NCBI RefSeq assembly: GCF_000949865.1
Contig: NZ_JWJH01000004.1
Location: 124,001 to 188,000, forward strand
Length of the DNA stretch: 64,000 nt
Origin: Rhizobium nepotum 39/7
GTDB taxonomy: Bacteria > Pseudomonadota > Alphaproteobacteria > Rhizobiales > Rhizobiaceae
Direction of reading: 5' to 3'
Positions 19,349 to 27,105 of the stretch are shown here, one piece after another. The notes below the pieces were generated by a model that did not search any database, was not told the origin of the DNA, and saw only the letters and a list, made by a program, of their open reading frames with translations. Every line of letters begins with the position of its first letter. Position 1 is the first letter of the stretch. Position numbers and translations under genes: made by a program.

Positions 19349-19377
19349 AGAATTTGAATGTAATGGAGACATTCGTA

Positions 19378-20427
19378 ATGGCAAGCTTGAAATCCTGTTT
19401 TTCCGCTGCCGTTTTTTCGGGCCTGACGATCCTCTCGGCCGCGCCCGCCGCTTTTGCGGATGGTGAGGTGAACGTCTATTCCTACCGGCAGCCTGAATTG
19501 ATCCAGCCGCTGCTCGATGCCTTCACCAAAGAAACGGGCATAGAGGCCAACGTTCTTTTCCTCGACAAGGGGCTGGTGGAGCGCATTCAGGCCGAGGGCG
19601 TCAATTCGCCGGCCGACGTGCTGCTGACGGTCGATATCGCCCGGCTTGTCGAGGCGAAAGAAGGCGGCGTCACGCAGCCGGTGCTGAACGATCCCGTTAT
19701 TGAAAAGGATATCCCTGCCAATCTGCGCGATCCGCAGGGCGAGTGGTTCGGCCTGACGACGCGCGGCCGTGTGGTCTATGCCTCGAAGGAACGGGTAACC
19801 CAAAAGGACATCACCTATGAGGAGCTTGCCGACCCGAAATGGAAGGGCAAGATTTGCATTCGCGACGGCCAGCACTCCTACAATATCGCGCTGATCGCCT
19901 CGATGATCGCCCATCATGGCGTCGATTATACCCGGACATGGCTGACCGGCCTCAAGAACAATCTGGCTCGCAAGCCTGATGGAACGGATCGCAGTCAGGC
20001 GAAATCGATCTTTTCCGGCGAATGCGATATCGCGCTCGGCAATACCTATTATGTCGGCCTGATGCTGACAAACGACCGTGAGCCGGAAGAACAGGAATGG
20101 GCTGGGTCGGTGCGGGTGATCTTCCCCAATGCGGGCGATCGTGGCACGCATGTGAATATTTCCGGCATGGCGCTCACGAAATACGCACCCAACAAGGACA
20201 ATGCGCTGAAGCTGATGGAATTCCTGGCATCGCGCGAGGCGCAGGAAATCTACGCCAAGCAGGTCTTTGAATATCCGGTGCTGTCCGGCGCGGAGCCTTC
20301 CGATGTCGTCAAGGGTTTCGGCCCCATCAATCCCGACAAGCTGCCGCTGACGGATATTGCTGCCCATCGCAAGCAGGCATCCGAACTGGTGGATGAAGTC
20401 GGTTTCAACGACGGCCCGACCAACTGA
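19378..20427 (+). CDS. fbpA: Ferric iron ABC transporter substrate-binding protein (FbpA/FutA-like)
   Basis: Periplasmic Fe(III)-binding protein of 349 residues. I start it at the ATG at 19378, which follows GGAGAC at good spacing and gives a clean signal peptide (MASLKSCFSAAVFSGLTI, cleavage near FADG). An ATG at 19333 keeps the frame but would spoil the signal. GEVNVYSYRQPELIQPLLDAF opens the mature domain. Tyrosine-containing blocks such as ALGNTYYVGLML correspond to the paired tyrosines that hold iron in FbpA. No permease or ATPase gene is adjacent: a hairpin and the convergent mmsA follow. It must share a channel encoded elsewhere. Confidence 0.9.
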   Translation: MASLKSCFSAAVFSGLTILSAAPAAFADGEVNVYSYRQPELIQPLLDAFTKETGIEANVLFLDKGLVERIQAEGVNSPADVLLTVDIARLVEAKEGGVTQPVLNDPVIEKDIPANLRDPQGEWFGLTTRGRVVYASKERVTQKDITYEELADPKWKGKICIRDGQHSYNIALIASMIAHHGVDYTRTWLTGLKNNLARKPDGTDRSQAKSIFSGECDIALGNTYYVGLMLTNDREPEEQEWAGSVRVIFPNAGDRGTHVNISGMALTKYAPNKDNALKLMEFLASREAQEIYAKQVFEYPVLSGAEPSDVVKGFGPINPDKLPLTDIAAHRKQASELVDEVGFNDGPTN

Positions 20428-20453
20428 CGGCTTTCTCTACAAGGGTCAGGGTA

Positions 20454-20476
20454 CCGGCGGGTCAGTTGCCCGCCGG
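20454..20476. terminator. Hairpin between fbpA and mmsA
   Basis: CCGGCGGG and CCCGCCGG form an 8-bp stem with a 7-base loop in the 72-bp gap between convergent genes. A T-rich but interrupted tail (TTGTTGTT) follows on the plus strand, so it most likely ends fbpA transcripts. Confidence 0.6.
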
Positions 20477-20499
20477 CTTGTTGTTCAAAGACGCACCGC

Positions 20500-21996
20500 T
20501 TATTTCATCGTCGGCATGACGAATTCGGCGCCCGACTTGATGCCGGACGGCCAGCGCGAGGTGATCGTCTTGGTCTTCGTCCAGAACTTGATCGAATCCG
20601 TTCCGTGCTGGTTGAGGTCGCCGAAGCTCGAGGCCTTCCAGCCGCCGAAGGAATGGTAGGCGAGCGGAACCGGGATCGGAACGTTGATGCCGATCATGCC
20701 GATGTTGATGCGGCTGGCGAAGTCGCGGGCCGCGTCGCCGTCACGGGTGTAGATCGCGACGCCGTTGCCGTATTCGTGCTTCATCGGCAGTTCGAGCGCG
20801 TCTTCGTAATTCTTGGCGCGAACGACGGAGAGAACCGGTCCGAAGATTTCCGTCTTGTAGATGTCCATATCAGGGGTGACGTGGTCAAACAGGCAGCCGC
20901 CGACGAAATAGCCGTCTTCATAGCCCTGCAGCTTGAAGTCGCGGCCGTCGACCAGAAGCTTTGCACCCTGTTCGATACCGCTGTCGATCAGTGCCTTGAC
21001 GCGCGTCTGCGCCTCCTTGGTGACGAGCGGGCCCATATCGGCCTTGTCATCGGTGTAGGGGCCGATTCTCAGGCTTTCGATCTGCGGGATAAGCTTTTCA
21101 ACGAGACGGTTGGCCGTCTCTTCGCCAACCGGAACCGCAACGGAAACGGCCATGCAGCGCTCGCCTGCCGAACCGTAACCTGCGCCCATCAATGCGTTTA
21201 CCGCCTGATCGAGATCGGCATCCGGCATGATGATCATGTGGTTCTTCGCGCCGCCGAAGCACTGCGCGCGCTTGCCGTTCATGGCGGCTGTGCCGTAGAC
21301 GTAGCGGGCAATCGGCGTCGAGCCGACGAAGGAGACCGCGCCGATATCCGGGTCGGTCAGGATGGCGTCGACGGCACCCTTGTCGCCGTTGACGACGTTG
21401 AGGATACCGGCGGGAAGACCGGCTTCGATCATCAGTTCAGCAAGGCGGATCGGCAGCGACGGATCGCGCTCGGAGGGCTTCAGGATGAAGGCGTTGCCGC
21501 AGGCGATCGCCGGCGCGAACATCCACATCGGGATCATGCCGGGGAAGTTGAACGGCGTGATGCCCGCGCCGATACCGACCGGCTGGCGGATAGAATACAT
21601 GTCGATGGCCGGACCCGCGCCCTCGGTGAACTCACCCTTTTGCAGATGCGGAATGCCGCAGACGAATTCGCAGACTTCGAGGCCGCGCACGATGTCGCCC
21701 TTGGAATCTTCGACGGTCTTGCCGTGCTCAGTCGAGAGAAGCGTCGCCAGCTCGGTCAGGTCCCGGTTCAGAAGTTCGACGAACTTGAAGAACACGCGGG
21801 CGCGGCGCTGCGGGTTGGTGGCAGCCCACTTCGGCTGTGCAGCCTTGGCACTTTCGACCGCGGCGCGCAGCTCGGCATCGCTTGCAAGTGCGACGGTTGC
21901 CTGCACTTCGCCCGTGGCCGGGTTGTAGACATTGGATGTGCGGCCGCTGGTGCCGGGCACATGCTTGCCGTTAATGAAATGACCGATTTCCTTCAT
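20500..21996 (-). CDS. mmsA: CoA-acylating methylmalonate-semialdehyde dehydrogenase
   Basis: NAD-dependent ALDH-superfamily enzyme of 498 residues. It oxidises (methyl)malonate semialdehyde to propionyl-CoA or acetyl-CoA in valine, thymine or inositol breakdown. The ATG at 21996 follows a strong GGAGGAACACCC. PFNFPGMIPMWMFAPAIACGN (N150) and the catalytic cysteine in GSAGERCMAVSVA (C281) identify the MmsA/IolA group, as does MYSIRQPVGIGAGITPFN. The frame extends about 130 codons further upstream, but that part is antisense to the LysR gene and carries no domain. It is divergent from a LysR regulator, the probable controller. Confidence 0.95.
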   Translation of the reverse strand: MKEIGHFINGKHVPGTSGRTSNVYNPATGEVQATVALASDAELRAAVESAKAAQPKWAATNPQRRARVFFKFVELLNRDLTELATLLSTEHGKTVEDSKGDIVRGLEVCEFVCGIPHLQKGEFTEGAGPAIDMYSIRQPVGIGAGITPFNFPGMIPMWMFAPAIACGNAFILKPSERDPSLPIRLAELMIEAGLPAGILNVVNGDKGAVDAILTDPDIGAVSFVGSTPIARYVYGTAAMNGKRAQCFGGAKNHMIIMPDADLDQAVNALMGAGYGSAGERCMAVSVAVPVGEETANRLVEKLIPQIESLRIGPYTDDKADMGPLVTKEAQTRVKALIDSGIEQGAKLLVDGRDFKLQGYEDGYFVGGCLFDHVTPDMDIYKTEIFGPVLSVVRAKNYEDALELPMKHEYGNGVAIYTRDGDAARDFASRINIGMIGINVPIPVPLAYHSFGGWKASSFGDLNQHGTDSIKFWTKTKTITSRWPSGIKSGAEFVMPTMK

Positions 21997-22102
21997 GGGT
22001 GTTCCTCCAGAATGTGATAGCGCAGCATTACCTTTCGATTTGCACAAATCAATCGCCTGAAATAAGCATCCATTGTGCAGAAATAGATACAATGAGGCCG
22101 CC

Positions 22103-22984
22103 ATGAACTGGGATGATGTGCGTTTGTTCTTAAGCGTGGCACGAAGCGGGCAATTTCTGTCGGCGGCTCGAAAGCTCGGCGTCAACCATGCCACCCTCAG
22201 CCGGCGGGTTTCCGCGTTGGAAGCCGCCATCGGCACACAGCTGTTTTTGCGAAGCACCAATGGCTGTGAACTGACGGAGGAAGGCCAGCGTCTTCTCGAG
22301 GGGGCCGAGCGCATGGAAACCGAAATGCTGAATGCGCAGGCAAATCTCGGGCGTGTCGATACGGCGGTTGCCGGAACGGTGCGCATCGGCGCGCCGGATG
22401 GTCTCGGCGTTTCCTTTCTTGCGCCACGGCTGGGCCGGCTGACCGCGCGCTATCCCGACCTGAAGATCCAGCTCGTGCCGGTACCGCGCTCCTTTTCCCT
22501 GTCACAGCGCGAGGCCGATATCGCCATCACCATCGAGCGGCCGGAACAGGGCAGGCTGATGTTTTCAAAGCTCACCGATTATTCGCTCGGGCTTTATGCC
22601 TCGGCGGAGTATCTGGCCGAATACGGAACGCCGACGGATGTCGAAGCGCTGAAGCGCCATCGCAGGATCGGTTACGTGGAGGATCTGATCTTCTCCCCCT
22701 CGCTTAATTACACCGGCGAGATCATGCGCGACTGGGATGCCGCCTTTGAAATATCCAGCGCCACCGGCCAGACCGAGGCGGTGCGCTCCGGTGCCGGCAT
22801 CGGCATCCTGCACAATTACATCGCCGGGCAATATCCCGAACTTCTGCGGATCATGCCGCAAATGAGCATAAGCCGGTCCTATTGGACGGCCTATCATGAA
22901 TCCGCACGCCAATTGGTTCGTGTCCGCACGGTGGTCGATTTTCTTCAGGAACTGGTTGCCGAAGAAAGGCGAATGTTCACATGA
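22103..22984 (+). CDS. LysR family transcriptional regulator
   Basis: A 293-residue LysR-type regulator. The N-terminal winged helix (MNWDDVRLFLSVARSG to about residue 60) has the helix-turn-helix QFLSAARKLGVNHATLSRRVSALE; the family more often has S-x-P/Q in this position. The C-terminal effector domain begins near residue 90. It is divergent from mmsA across a 106-bp gap that holds an AT-rich stretch, the usual arrangement for a regulator of the adjacent catabolic gene. The inducer cannot be deduced. The start ATG at 22103 was chosen over upstream frame because the product then begins directly at the DNA-binding domain. Confidence 0.88.
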   Translation: MNWDDVRLFLSVARSGQFLSAARKLGVNHATLSRRVSALEAAIGTQLFLRSTNGCELTEEGQRLLEGAERMETEMLNAQANLGRVDTAVAGTVRIGAPDGLGVSFLAPRLGRLTARYPDLKIQLVPVPRSFSLSQREADIAITIERPEQGRLMFSKLTDYSLGLYASAEYLAEYGTPTDVEALKRHRRIGYVEDLIFSPSLNYTGEIMRDWDAAFEISSATGQTEAVRSGAGIGILHNYIAGQYPELLRIMPQMSISRSYWTAYHESARQLVRVRTVVDFLQELVAEERRMFT

Positions 22985-23101
22985 CATCCGCATTGGTCGA
23001 TTTATTAGTACTATTAATGCGCGAGTCCTGCGGCTCCGGGCTTGACAAGGTATGGTTGGCTGAACGACCAATGCAGCCATTGGGAGAAATCGGAATCTGA
23101 C

Positions 23102-24028
23102 ATGTCGAATATGATAAGAAAGCTTTCGCCGACCGGCCTTGGCGTGGCCGTCATGCTGCTTGGAATGCTGCTTTTCGCGTTGAACGACGCCATGGGAAAA
23201 TGGCTCGTATCGACCTATAGCCAGGGTCAGGTGATCCTCATCCGAAGCGCTGCGGCTCTTGTCATCCTCGTTCCCATCGTCTGGAGAGCCGGTCTCTCCG
23301 GCCTCGTGAAAATCGAGCGGCCATCTCTTCAGGTGGCGCGCGTATTCTTCTCCACAGCCGAGCTTTTCTGCTTTTATTTCGCGGTCGCGAGCCTGCCCCT
23401 GGCCGACGTCATGACCTACTGGCTGGCAGCGCCGATCTACGTGGCGGCGCTCTCGCCGTTTCTGCTCGGCGAAAAGGTCGGCTGGCGTCGCTGGACGGCC
23501 ATTGCCATCGGTTTTGTCGGCGTTCTCATCGCGCTGAGGCCAAGTTCGGCAAGCCTCACCTCCGCCGCACTGTTCTCCATTGTCGGCAGCGCCGCATTCG
23601 CCTTCATGATGTTGTCCGGGCGCCAGCTGCGCAACACGCCCGATACGGTGCTCGCCTTCTGGCAGATCATCGGCGCCGCACTTGCGGGCATTGTTGCGGT
23701 GTTCCTGACGCCGTCGGGCTGGTTGCCGGTCCAGTCCGGCTTCGATCTGGCGTTCCTCGGCCTGCTCGGCGTGGTCGCCATGGCGGCGCATGTGCTGGTC
23801 AACCGGGCTCTGAAGCTCGCAGATGCCGCCACCGTCGCGCCGCTGCAATATACATTGCTGCTCTGGGCCGTGATCTTCGGCTGGCTGTTCTTCGGCGATG
23901 TGCCGCAGAGTAGTATCGTCGTCGGTGCGGGTCTGATCGTTCTTTCCGGGCTTTATATTTTCTTCCGCGAAAATACCCTCAAACGACGCCAGGGAACTGC
24001 CGAAAACCTGGCTGCGGAACAGGTCTGA
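23102..24028 (+). CDS. EamA/DMT family transporter
   Basis: Inner-membrane protein of 308 residues with ten predicted helices in two EamA repeats. LGVAVMLLGMLLFALNDAMGKWL opens the first repeat, and the end of each repeat is marked by ERPSLQVARVFFSTAE-like and PLQYTLLLWAVIFGWLFFGD sequence. The ATG at 23102 follows GGAATCTGAC; the frame is open to a TTG at 23042. Drug/metabolite exporters of this type move amino acids, nucleobases or related small molecules; the substrate here is not predictable. It is a single gene between the LysR regulator and the structured leader of the DUF475 gene. Confidence 0.85.
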   Translation: MSNMIRKLSPTGLGVAVMLLGMLLFALNDAMGKWLVSTYSQGQVILIRSAAALVILVPIVWRAGLSGLVKIERPSLQVARVFFSTAELFCFYFAVASLPLADVMTYWLAAPIYVAALSPFLLGEKVGWRRWTAIAIGFVGVLIALRPSSASLTSAALFSIVGSAAFAFMMLSGRQLRNTPDTVLAFWQIIGAALAGIVAVFLTPSGWLPVQSGFDLAFLGLLGVVAMAAHVLVNRALKLADAATVAPLQYTLLLWAVIFGWLFFGDVPQSSIVVGAGLIVLSGLYIFFRENTLKRRQGTAENLAAEQV

Positions 24029-24049
24029 TCCGTTTTACCAGACGCAGAC

Positions 24050-24200
24050 ACAATCACGGGACTTGACGAAGAGGTGATCTTCGGGGAGTAAGAGGGGGTC
24101 CTGCGATCATATGTCTCGCAAGGACAGAGGAAACAAAGGTGCCGGGCCCCTCTGGCGAGAGTTTTACGGCGCTCTCGCGATGTCGGTACCGCCTGCAAAA
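24050..24200 (+). ncRNA. Structured leader upstream of the DUF475 gene, possible yybP-ykoY-type riboswitch
   Basis: The 292-bp gap before the DUF475 gene has no credible coding frame but several stable hairpins. GTCCTGCGA pairs with TCGCAAGGAC at 24099-24126. AGAGG pairs with CCTCT around 24126-24154. GCGAGAG pairs perfectly with CTCTCGC near 24156-24180. Just before them is GGGGAGTA at 24083-24090, the conserved loop of the manganese-sensing yybP-ykoY element, which often precedes TerC-like membrane protein genes. The remaining yybP-ykoY hallmarks are not clearly aligned by eye, so the class is tentative, while a structured 5' leader is well supported. Confidence 0.45.
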
Positions 24201-24320
24201 ATTGGCCGGCGGATTAAAAACTATGAAAAACCTGAATGTGCTTCGCGCGCGTGCTTTCTGCGTGCGGCCCGACGCCCTGCGTCGTTCCGCTATCGTCTTC
24301 GTGACCGGAGGTGACCGGAC

Positions 24321-25427
24321 ATGAGCACCGCCCAGAAAACCACGCTTTCCTACTTCAAGTGGGCTTTTATCGTCACCATCATCGGTCTCATTCTCGGCGG
24401 TTATCTCGGCTGGGAAATGACCGGAACGGTCAGTGGCACAGCCACGATCTTCTTCATCTGCGCGGTGCTTGCCGTGCTGGAAATCTCGCTTTCCTTCGAC
24501 AACGCCATCGTCAATGCCAACAAGCTGAAAGAGATGACGCCGGTCTGGCAACATCGCTTCCTGACCTGGGGTATCCTGATTGCCGTTTTCGGCATGCGTA
24601 TCGTTTTCCCGCTGCTGATCGTGGTCGTTGCCGCCAATGTCGGCCCCTGGACGGCGCTCGTCATGGCCGCCACGCAGCCGGAACGTTATGCCGAAATCAT
24701 GCGTGACGCCCATCTGCCGATCGCTGCTTTCGGCGGCACCTTCCTGATGATGGTTGGCCTGAACTTCTTCTTCGACCATGAGAAGGACGTACATTGGGTG
24801 CGCTGGATCGAGGAAAAGGCTGCGATCTATTCCTCCGTCAAGGGCATCGAGATCGCCTTCGTGCTGGTCGTCATGCTGGTCTTCTCCCGCATCATCGGTG
24901 CGAGCGACGATCCGGCACTTGGTCCGGTCGCGGCCAACACCTTCTTCCATTCGGCGATCTGGGGTCTTTTGACCTTCCTGCTGGTGGAAGTCGTCGGCGG
25001 CATTCTCGATCGTAGCCAGGAAGTGCTGGAAGGTGCTGCAAAGGGCGGCTTCGGCGCGTTTCTCTATCTCGAAGTGCTGGATGCCAGCTTCTCCTTCGAT
25101 GGTGTGATCGGCGCTTTTGCACTCACCCAGAACCTGTTCATCATCGCCATCGGCCTCGGTATCGGCGCCATGTATGTGCGCTCGATGACGATCATGCTGG
25201 TCGAAAAGGGGACGCTTGCCGAATATCGCTATCTGGAGCACGGCGCTTTCTACGCGATCCTCATCCTGTCCGTCATCATGTACGTGCAGACGATGTTCCA
25301 CATACCGGAGGTCATCACCGGCCTTGGCGGTGCGGCGCTGATCGGCATCTCGCTCTGGTCGTCGATCCGTTATAACCGCAAGCAAAATGCCGATGCGGTC
25401 GATGCCACACGCGGCGCGGAAATCTGA
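24321..25427 (+). CDS. DUF475 (TerC-like) integral membrane protein
   Basis: A 368-residue protein with about nine helices, starting at an ATG after GGAGGTGACCGGAC. It matches the DUF475 family, distantly related to TerC/Alx metal transporters. The two acidic membrane motifs EISLSFDNAIVNANKL (about residues 54-69) and DASFSFDGVIGAFALT (about 254-269) are the TerC-type repeats whose aspartates are thought to bind metal. A leader with a yybP-ykoY-like core precedes it, and a strong terminator follows 16 bases after the stop, so it is a single-gene unit. Manganese export or metal homeostasis is a reasonable but unproven role. Confidence 0.88.
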   Translation: MSTAQKTTLSYFKWAFIVTIIGLILGGYLGWEMTGTVSGTATIFFICAVLAVLEISLSFDNAIVNANKLKEMTPVWQHRFLTWGILIAVFGMRIVFPLLIVVVAANVGPWTALVMAATQPERYAEIMRDAHLPIAAFGGTFLMMVGLNFFFDHEKDVHWVRWIEEKAAIYSSVKGIEIAFVLVVMLVFSRIIGASDDPALGPVAANTFFHSAIWGLLTFLLVEVVGGILDRSQEVLEGAAKGGFGAFLYLEVLDASFSFDGVIGAFALTQNLFIIAIGLGIGAMYVRSMTIMLVEKGTLAEYRYLEHGAFYAILILSVIMYVQTMFHIPEVITGLGGAALIGISLWSSIRYNRKQNADAVDATRGAEI

Positions 25428-25443
25428 TCCGCAACGATCCTTG

Positions 25444-25474
25444 CCTTCCGCTGTTGTGGCGGAAGGCGGTTTTT
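25444..25474 (+). terminator. Rho-independent terminator of the DUF475 gene
   Basis: CCTTCCGC and GCGGAAGG form an 8-bp stem with a 7-base loop, followed by CGGTTTTT. Confidence 0.88.
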
Positions 25475-25597
25475 AAGCACTGAATTGCTGATTGCCTGTT
25501 TTTATTGCTGTTTCCGTCTTGCGGAAAATTTGGCCACAAAGCCGGAATCATACTCTAAGCAACTGTTTTTGCTCATATTTGTGCGCCGCAATAAAAC

Positions 25598-25613
25598 TGG
25601 CACACTTCCTGCA
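25598..25613 (+). promoter_or_regulatory. Candidate sigma54 (RpoN) promoter
   Basis: TGGCACACTTCCTGCA fits the -24/-12 consensus TGGCACG-N4-TTGCA with two mismatches, and the invariant GG and GC are separated by exactly 10 bases (25599-25600 and 25611-25612). Transcription would begin near 25624. No NtrC-like site was recognised upstream. Confidence 0.6.
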
Positions 25614-25623
25614 TGTTATGTTG

Positions 25624-25718
25624 CAAGTCCAGAGGGGACGTTGAAAGCCCGGAAACCGGGTCGAGAAACACCGCCGCGCCGCGCGATCTTTTATGGTCTG
25701 CGATAGCGCGGCGGTTTT
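25624..25718 (+). ncRNA. Candidate small RNA of about 95 nt from an RpoN promoter to a terminator
   Basis: Between the predicted sigma54 start and a strong terminator there is a compact series of hairpins: GTCC/GGAC at 25627-25639, CCCGG-AAA-CCGGG at 25648-25660, then the terminator stem at 25671-25714. No protein-coding frame with a ribosome site lies inside. The upstream gene has its own terminator at 25474, so this terminator must serve a separate transcript. Alternatives are a known rhizobial sRNA family member that I cannot name from sequence, or an attenuated leader of the MarR gene that begins 13 bases later. Confidence 0.55.
25671..25718 (+). terminator. Strong terminator before the MarR gene
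   Basis: CCGCCGCGC (25671-25679) pairs with GCGCGGCGG (25706-25714), extended by partial pairing inside, and is followed by TTTTCG. Placed only 12 bases before the MarR ATG. Confidence 0.75.
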
Positions 25719-25730
25719 CGTTTGTGCGGT

Positions 25731-26141
25731 ATGGTTCTTGAGTTTTCCGTTCTGTTGAATGAAAACGGTAGGATAACAACTGGAAGGTTTACCGGTTTGC
25801 CTGCAGAACTTTCGCCTACGGAGGCCTTGGGGCTTTGGCATCGCGTGTCCACGGTACAGGTAATTGCCGATGCGCCGGATTTGACCTTGCGTCAGACCGC
25901 GATCCTGCTGCAGATTTATCTCGTGCCGCCACCGCATACCGTCAGGGGCCTCGCCGCAATGCTGGGCGTGACCAAACCGGTCATCACCCGCGCACTCGAC
26001 AGTCTCGGCGCGCTCGGGCTGGTTGACAGGATGCGGGACGAGCGGGACAAGCGTAATGTCGTGATAAAACGCACGGTCGCAGGTGCGCTCTATCTGGAAA
26101 AATTCGGCGATCTGATTATTGATCAGGCGCGCAAGATCTAA
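25731..26141 (+). CDS. MarR family transcriptional regulator
   Basis: A 136-residue protein with a winged helix in its C-terminal half. TVRGLAAMLGVTKPVITRALDSLGALGLVDR (about residues 75-105) is the helix-turn-helix and recognition helix, and RDERDKRNVVIKRT is the wing. The N-terminal 40 residues are unlike typical MarR dimerisation sequence, and the ATG at 25731 has a poor ribosome site, so the true start could be the TTG at about 25796, which follows GGAAGG. The gene is 17 bases upstream of an NlpC/P60 gene, so the two probably form an operon. Confidence 0.78.
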   Translation: MVLEFSVLLNENGRITTGRFTGLPAELSPTEALGLWHRVSTVQVIADAPDLTLRQTAILLQIYLVPPPHTVRGLAAMLGVTKPVITRALDSLGALGLVDRMRDERDKRNVVIKRTVAGALYLEKFGDLIIDQARKI

Positions 26142-26158
26142 CCTCTGGATGTGAAACC

Positions 26159-27010
26159 ATGATGCTCGACCGCCGCCTGAATGTCTTCCGCTCCGATCTG
26201 GCTGATGAGAAACTGCAGGGCGTGGTTCAGGCCGAGCGTTTCGTCAGCGGCACGCCCGCGCAAATCGCGATACCCGTTATTGGCCTTCGCCCCACGCCCG
26301 ATCTTGCCACCGGCATCGATACGGAGCTTCTGTTTGGTGAAACCGTGCGTGTCTTCGATAGGGCGGATGACTGGGCATGGGTGCAGGCGGATGCGGATGG
26401 CTATGCCGGCTATGTGCCGGAGACGGCGATCGGCGATGTGGTTGCCGCCACCCATCGGGTGACTGTGCCGCGCACCTTCCTCTATCCTTCCGCCGAACTG
26501 CGCAAGCCGCCGGTCACTACCCTTTCCATGGGTAGCCTGATCCGGATTGTCGGTGAGGCGGAGACGCGCGGCACCCGTTATCTGCTGACCGAAAAAGGCG
26601 AAGGCATCATTGCCTCTCATTGCCGTGCGGTCGAGGATGCTCTTGAAGAGGACTATGTTGCGGTGGCGTTGCGCTTTATTGAAACGCCCTATCTCTGGGG
26701 CGGGCGCTCCGGCTTCGGCATCGATTGTTCGGGCCTGGTACAACTCTCCATGGCGATGACGGGCCGGCGGGTTCTGCGCGATACCGACATGCAGGTGAAA
26801 TCGCTCGGTGTGGAAATAGAGCGTGACGAATTGAAGCGTGGCGATCTTGTGTTCTGGAAGGGCCATGTCGGCCTCATGGAAAACGAAGAAACGCTGCTGC
26901 ACGCCAATGGCCACACGATGAATGTCGCGCGCGAAAATCTCGATGCGGCCATAGAGCGTATCGGCTGGCTTTATGAAAAGCCGACGGCTTTCCGGCGTCT
27001 CGAAGGCTGA
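26159..27010 (+). CDS. NlpC/P60 family cell-wall peptidase with SH3-like domains
   Basis: A 283-residue cysteine peptidase expected to cut gamma-D-Glu-DAP or similar peptide bonds in peptidoglycan. The N-terminal about 140 residues form bacterial SH3-like modules (ELLFGETVRVFDRADDWAWVQ, DGYAGYVPETAIG). The catalytic domain follows: PYLWGGRSGFGIDCSGLVQLS contains the active cysteine (about C189), and KGHVGLME the histidine. No signal peptide is visible, so action on imported cell-wall peptides, as in cytosolic YkfC-like enzymes, is more likely than periplasmic lysis. The overall arrangement resembles YkfC/BcYkfC. It shares an operon with the MarR regulator. Confidence 0.85.
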   Translation: MMLDRRLNVFRSDLADEKLQGVVQAERFVSGTPAQIAIPVIGLRPTPDLATGIDTELLFGETVRVFDRADDWAWVQADADGYAGYVPETAIGDVVAATHRVTVPRTFLYPSAELRKPPVTTLSMGSLIRIVGEAETRGTRYLLTEKGEGIIASHCRAVEDALEEDYVAVALRFIETPYLWGGRSGFGIDCSGLVQLSMAMTGRRVLRDTDMQVKSLGVEIERDELKRGDLVFWKGHVGLMENEETLLHANGHTMNVARENLDAAIERIGWLYEKPTAFRRLEG

Positions 27011-27105
27011 GAAGACTGCTCTCACGAAATTGTGCCTGCCCCGCCCTTTGTACGACCGCCACCGAGAGCCTACATCGGGTAAATGATGGTACGGGACCGG
27101 CATCG

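Noticed and set aside
20605-22017. A 470-codon open frame on the plus strand opposite mmsA
   Set aside because: Antisense shadow of a well-conserved dehydrogenase; composition is aspartate/arginine/alanine-biased and no motif is seen.
24111-24314. A 67-codon frame inside the DUF475 leader
   Set aside because: Very arginine- and alanine-rich, no good start signal, and it coincides with stable RNA hairpins.
24054-25385. A 443-codon open frame on the minus strand opposite the DUF475 gene
   Set aside because: Highly charged, low-complexity product typical of the reverse complement of a membrane protein gene.
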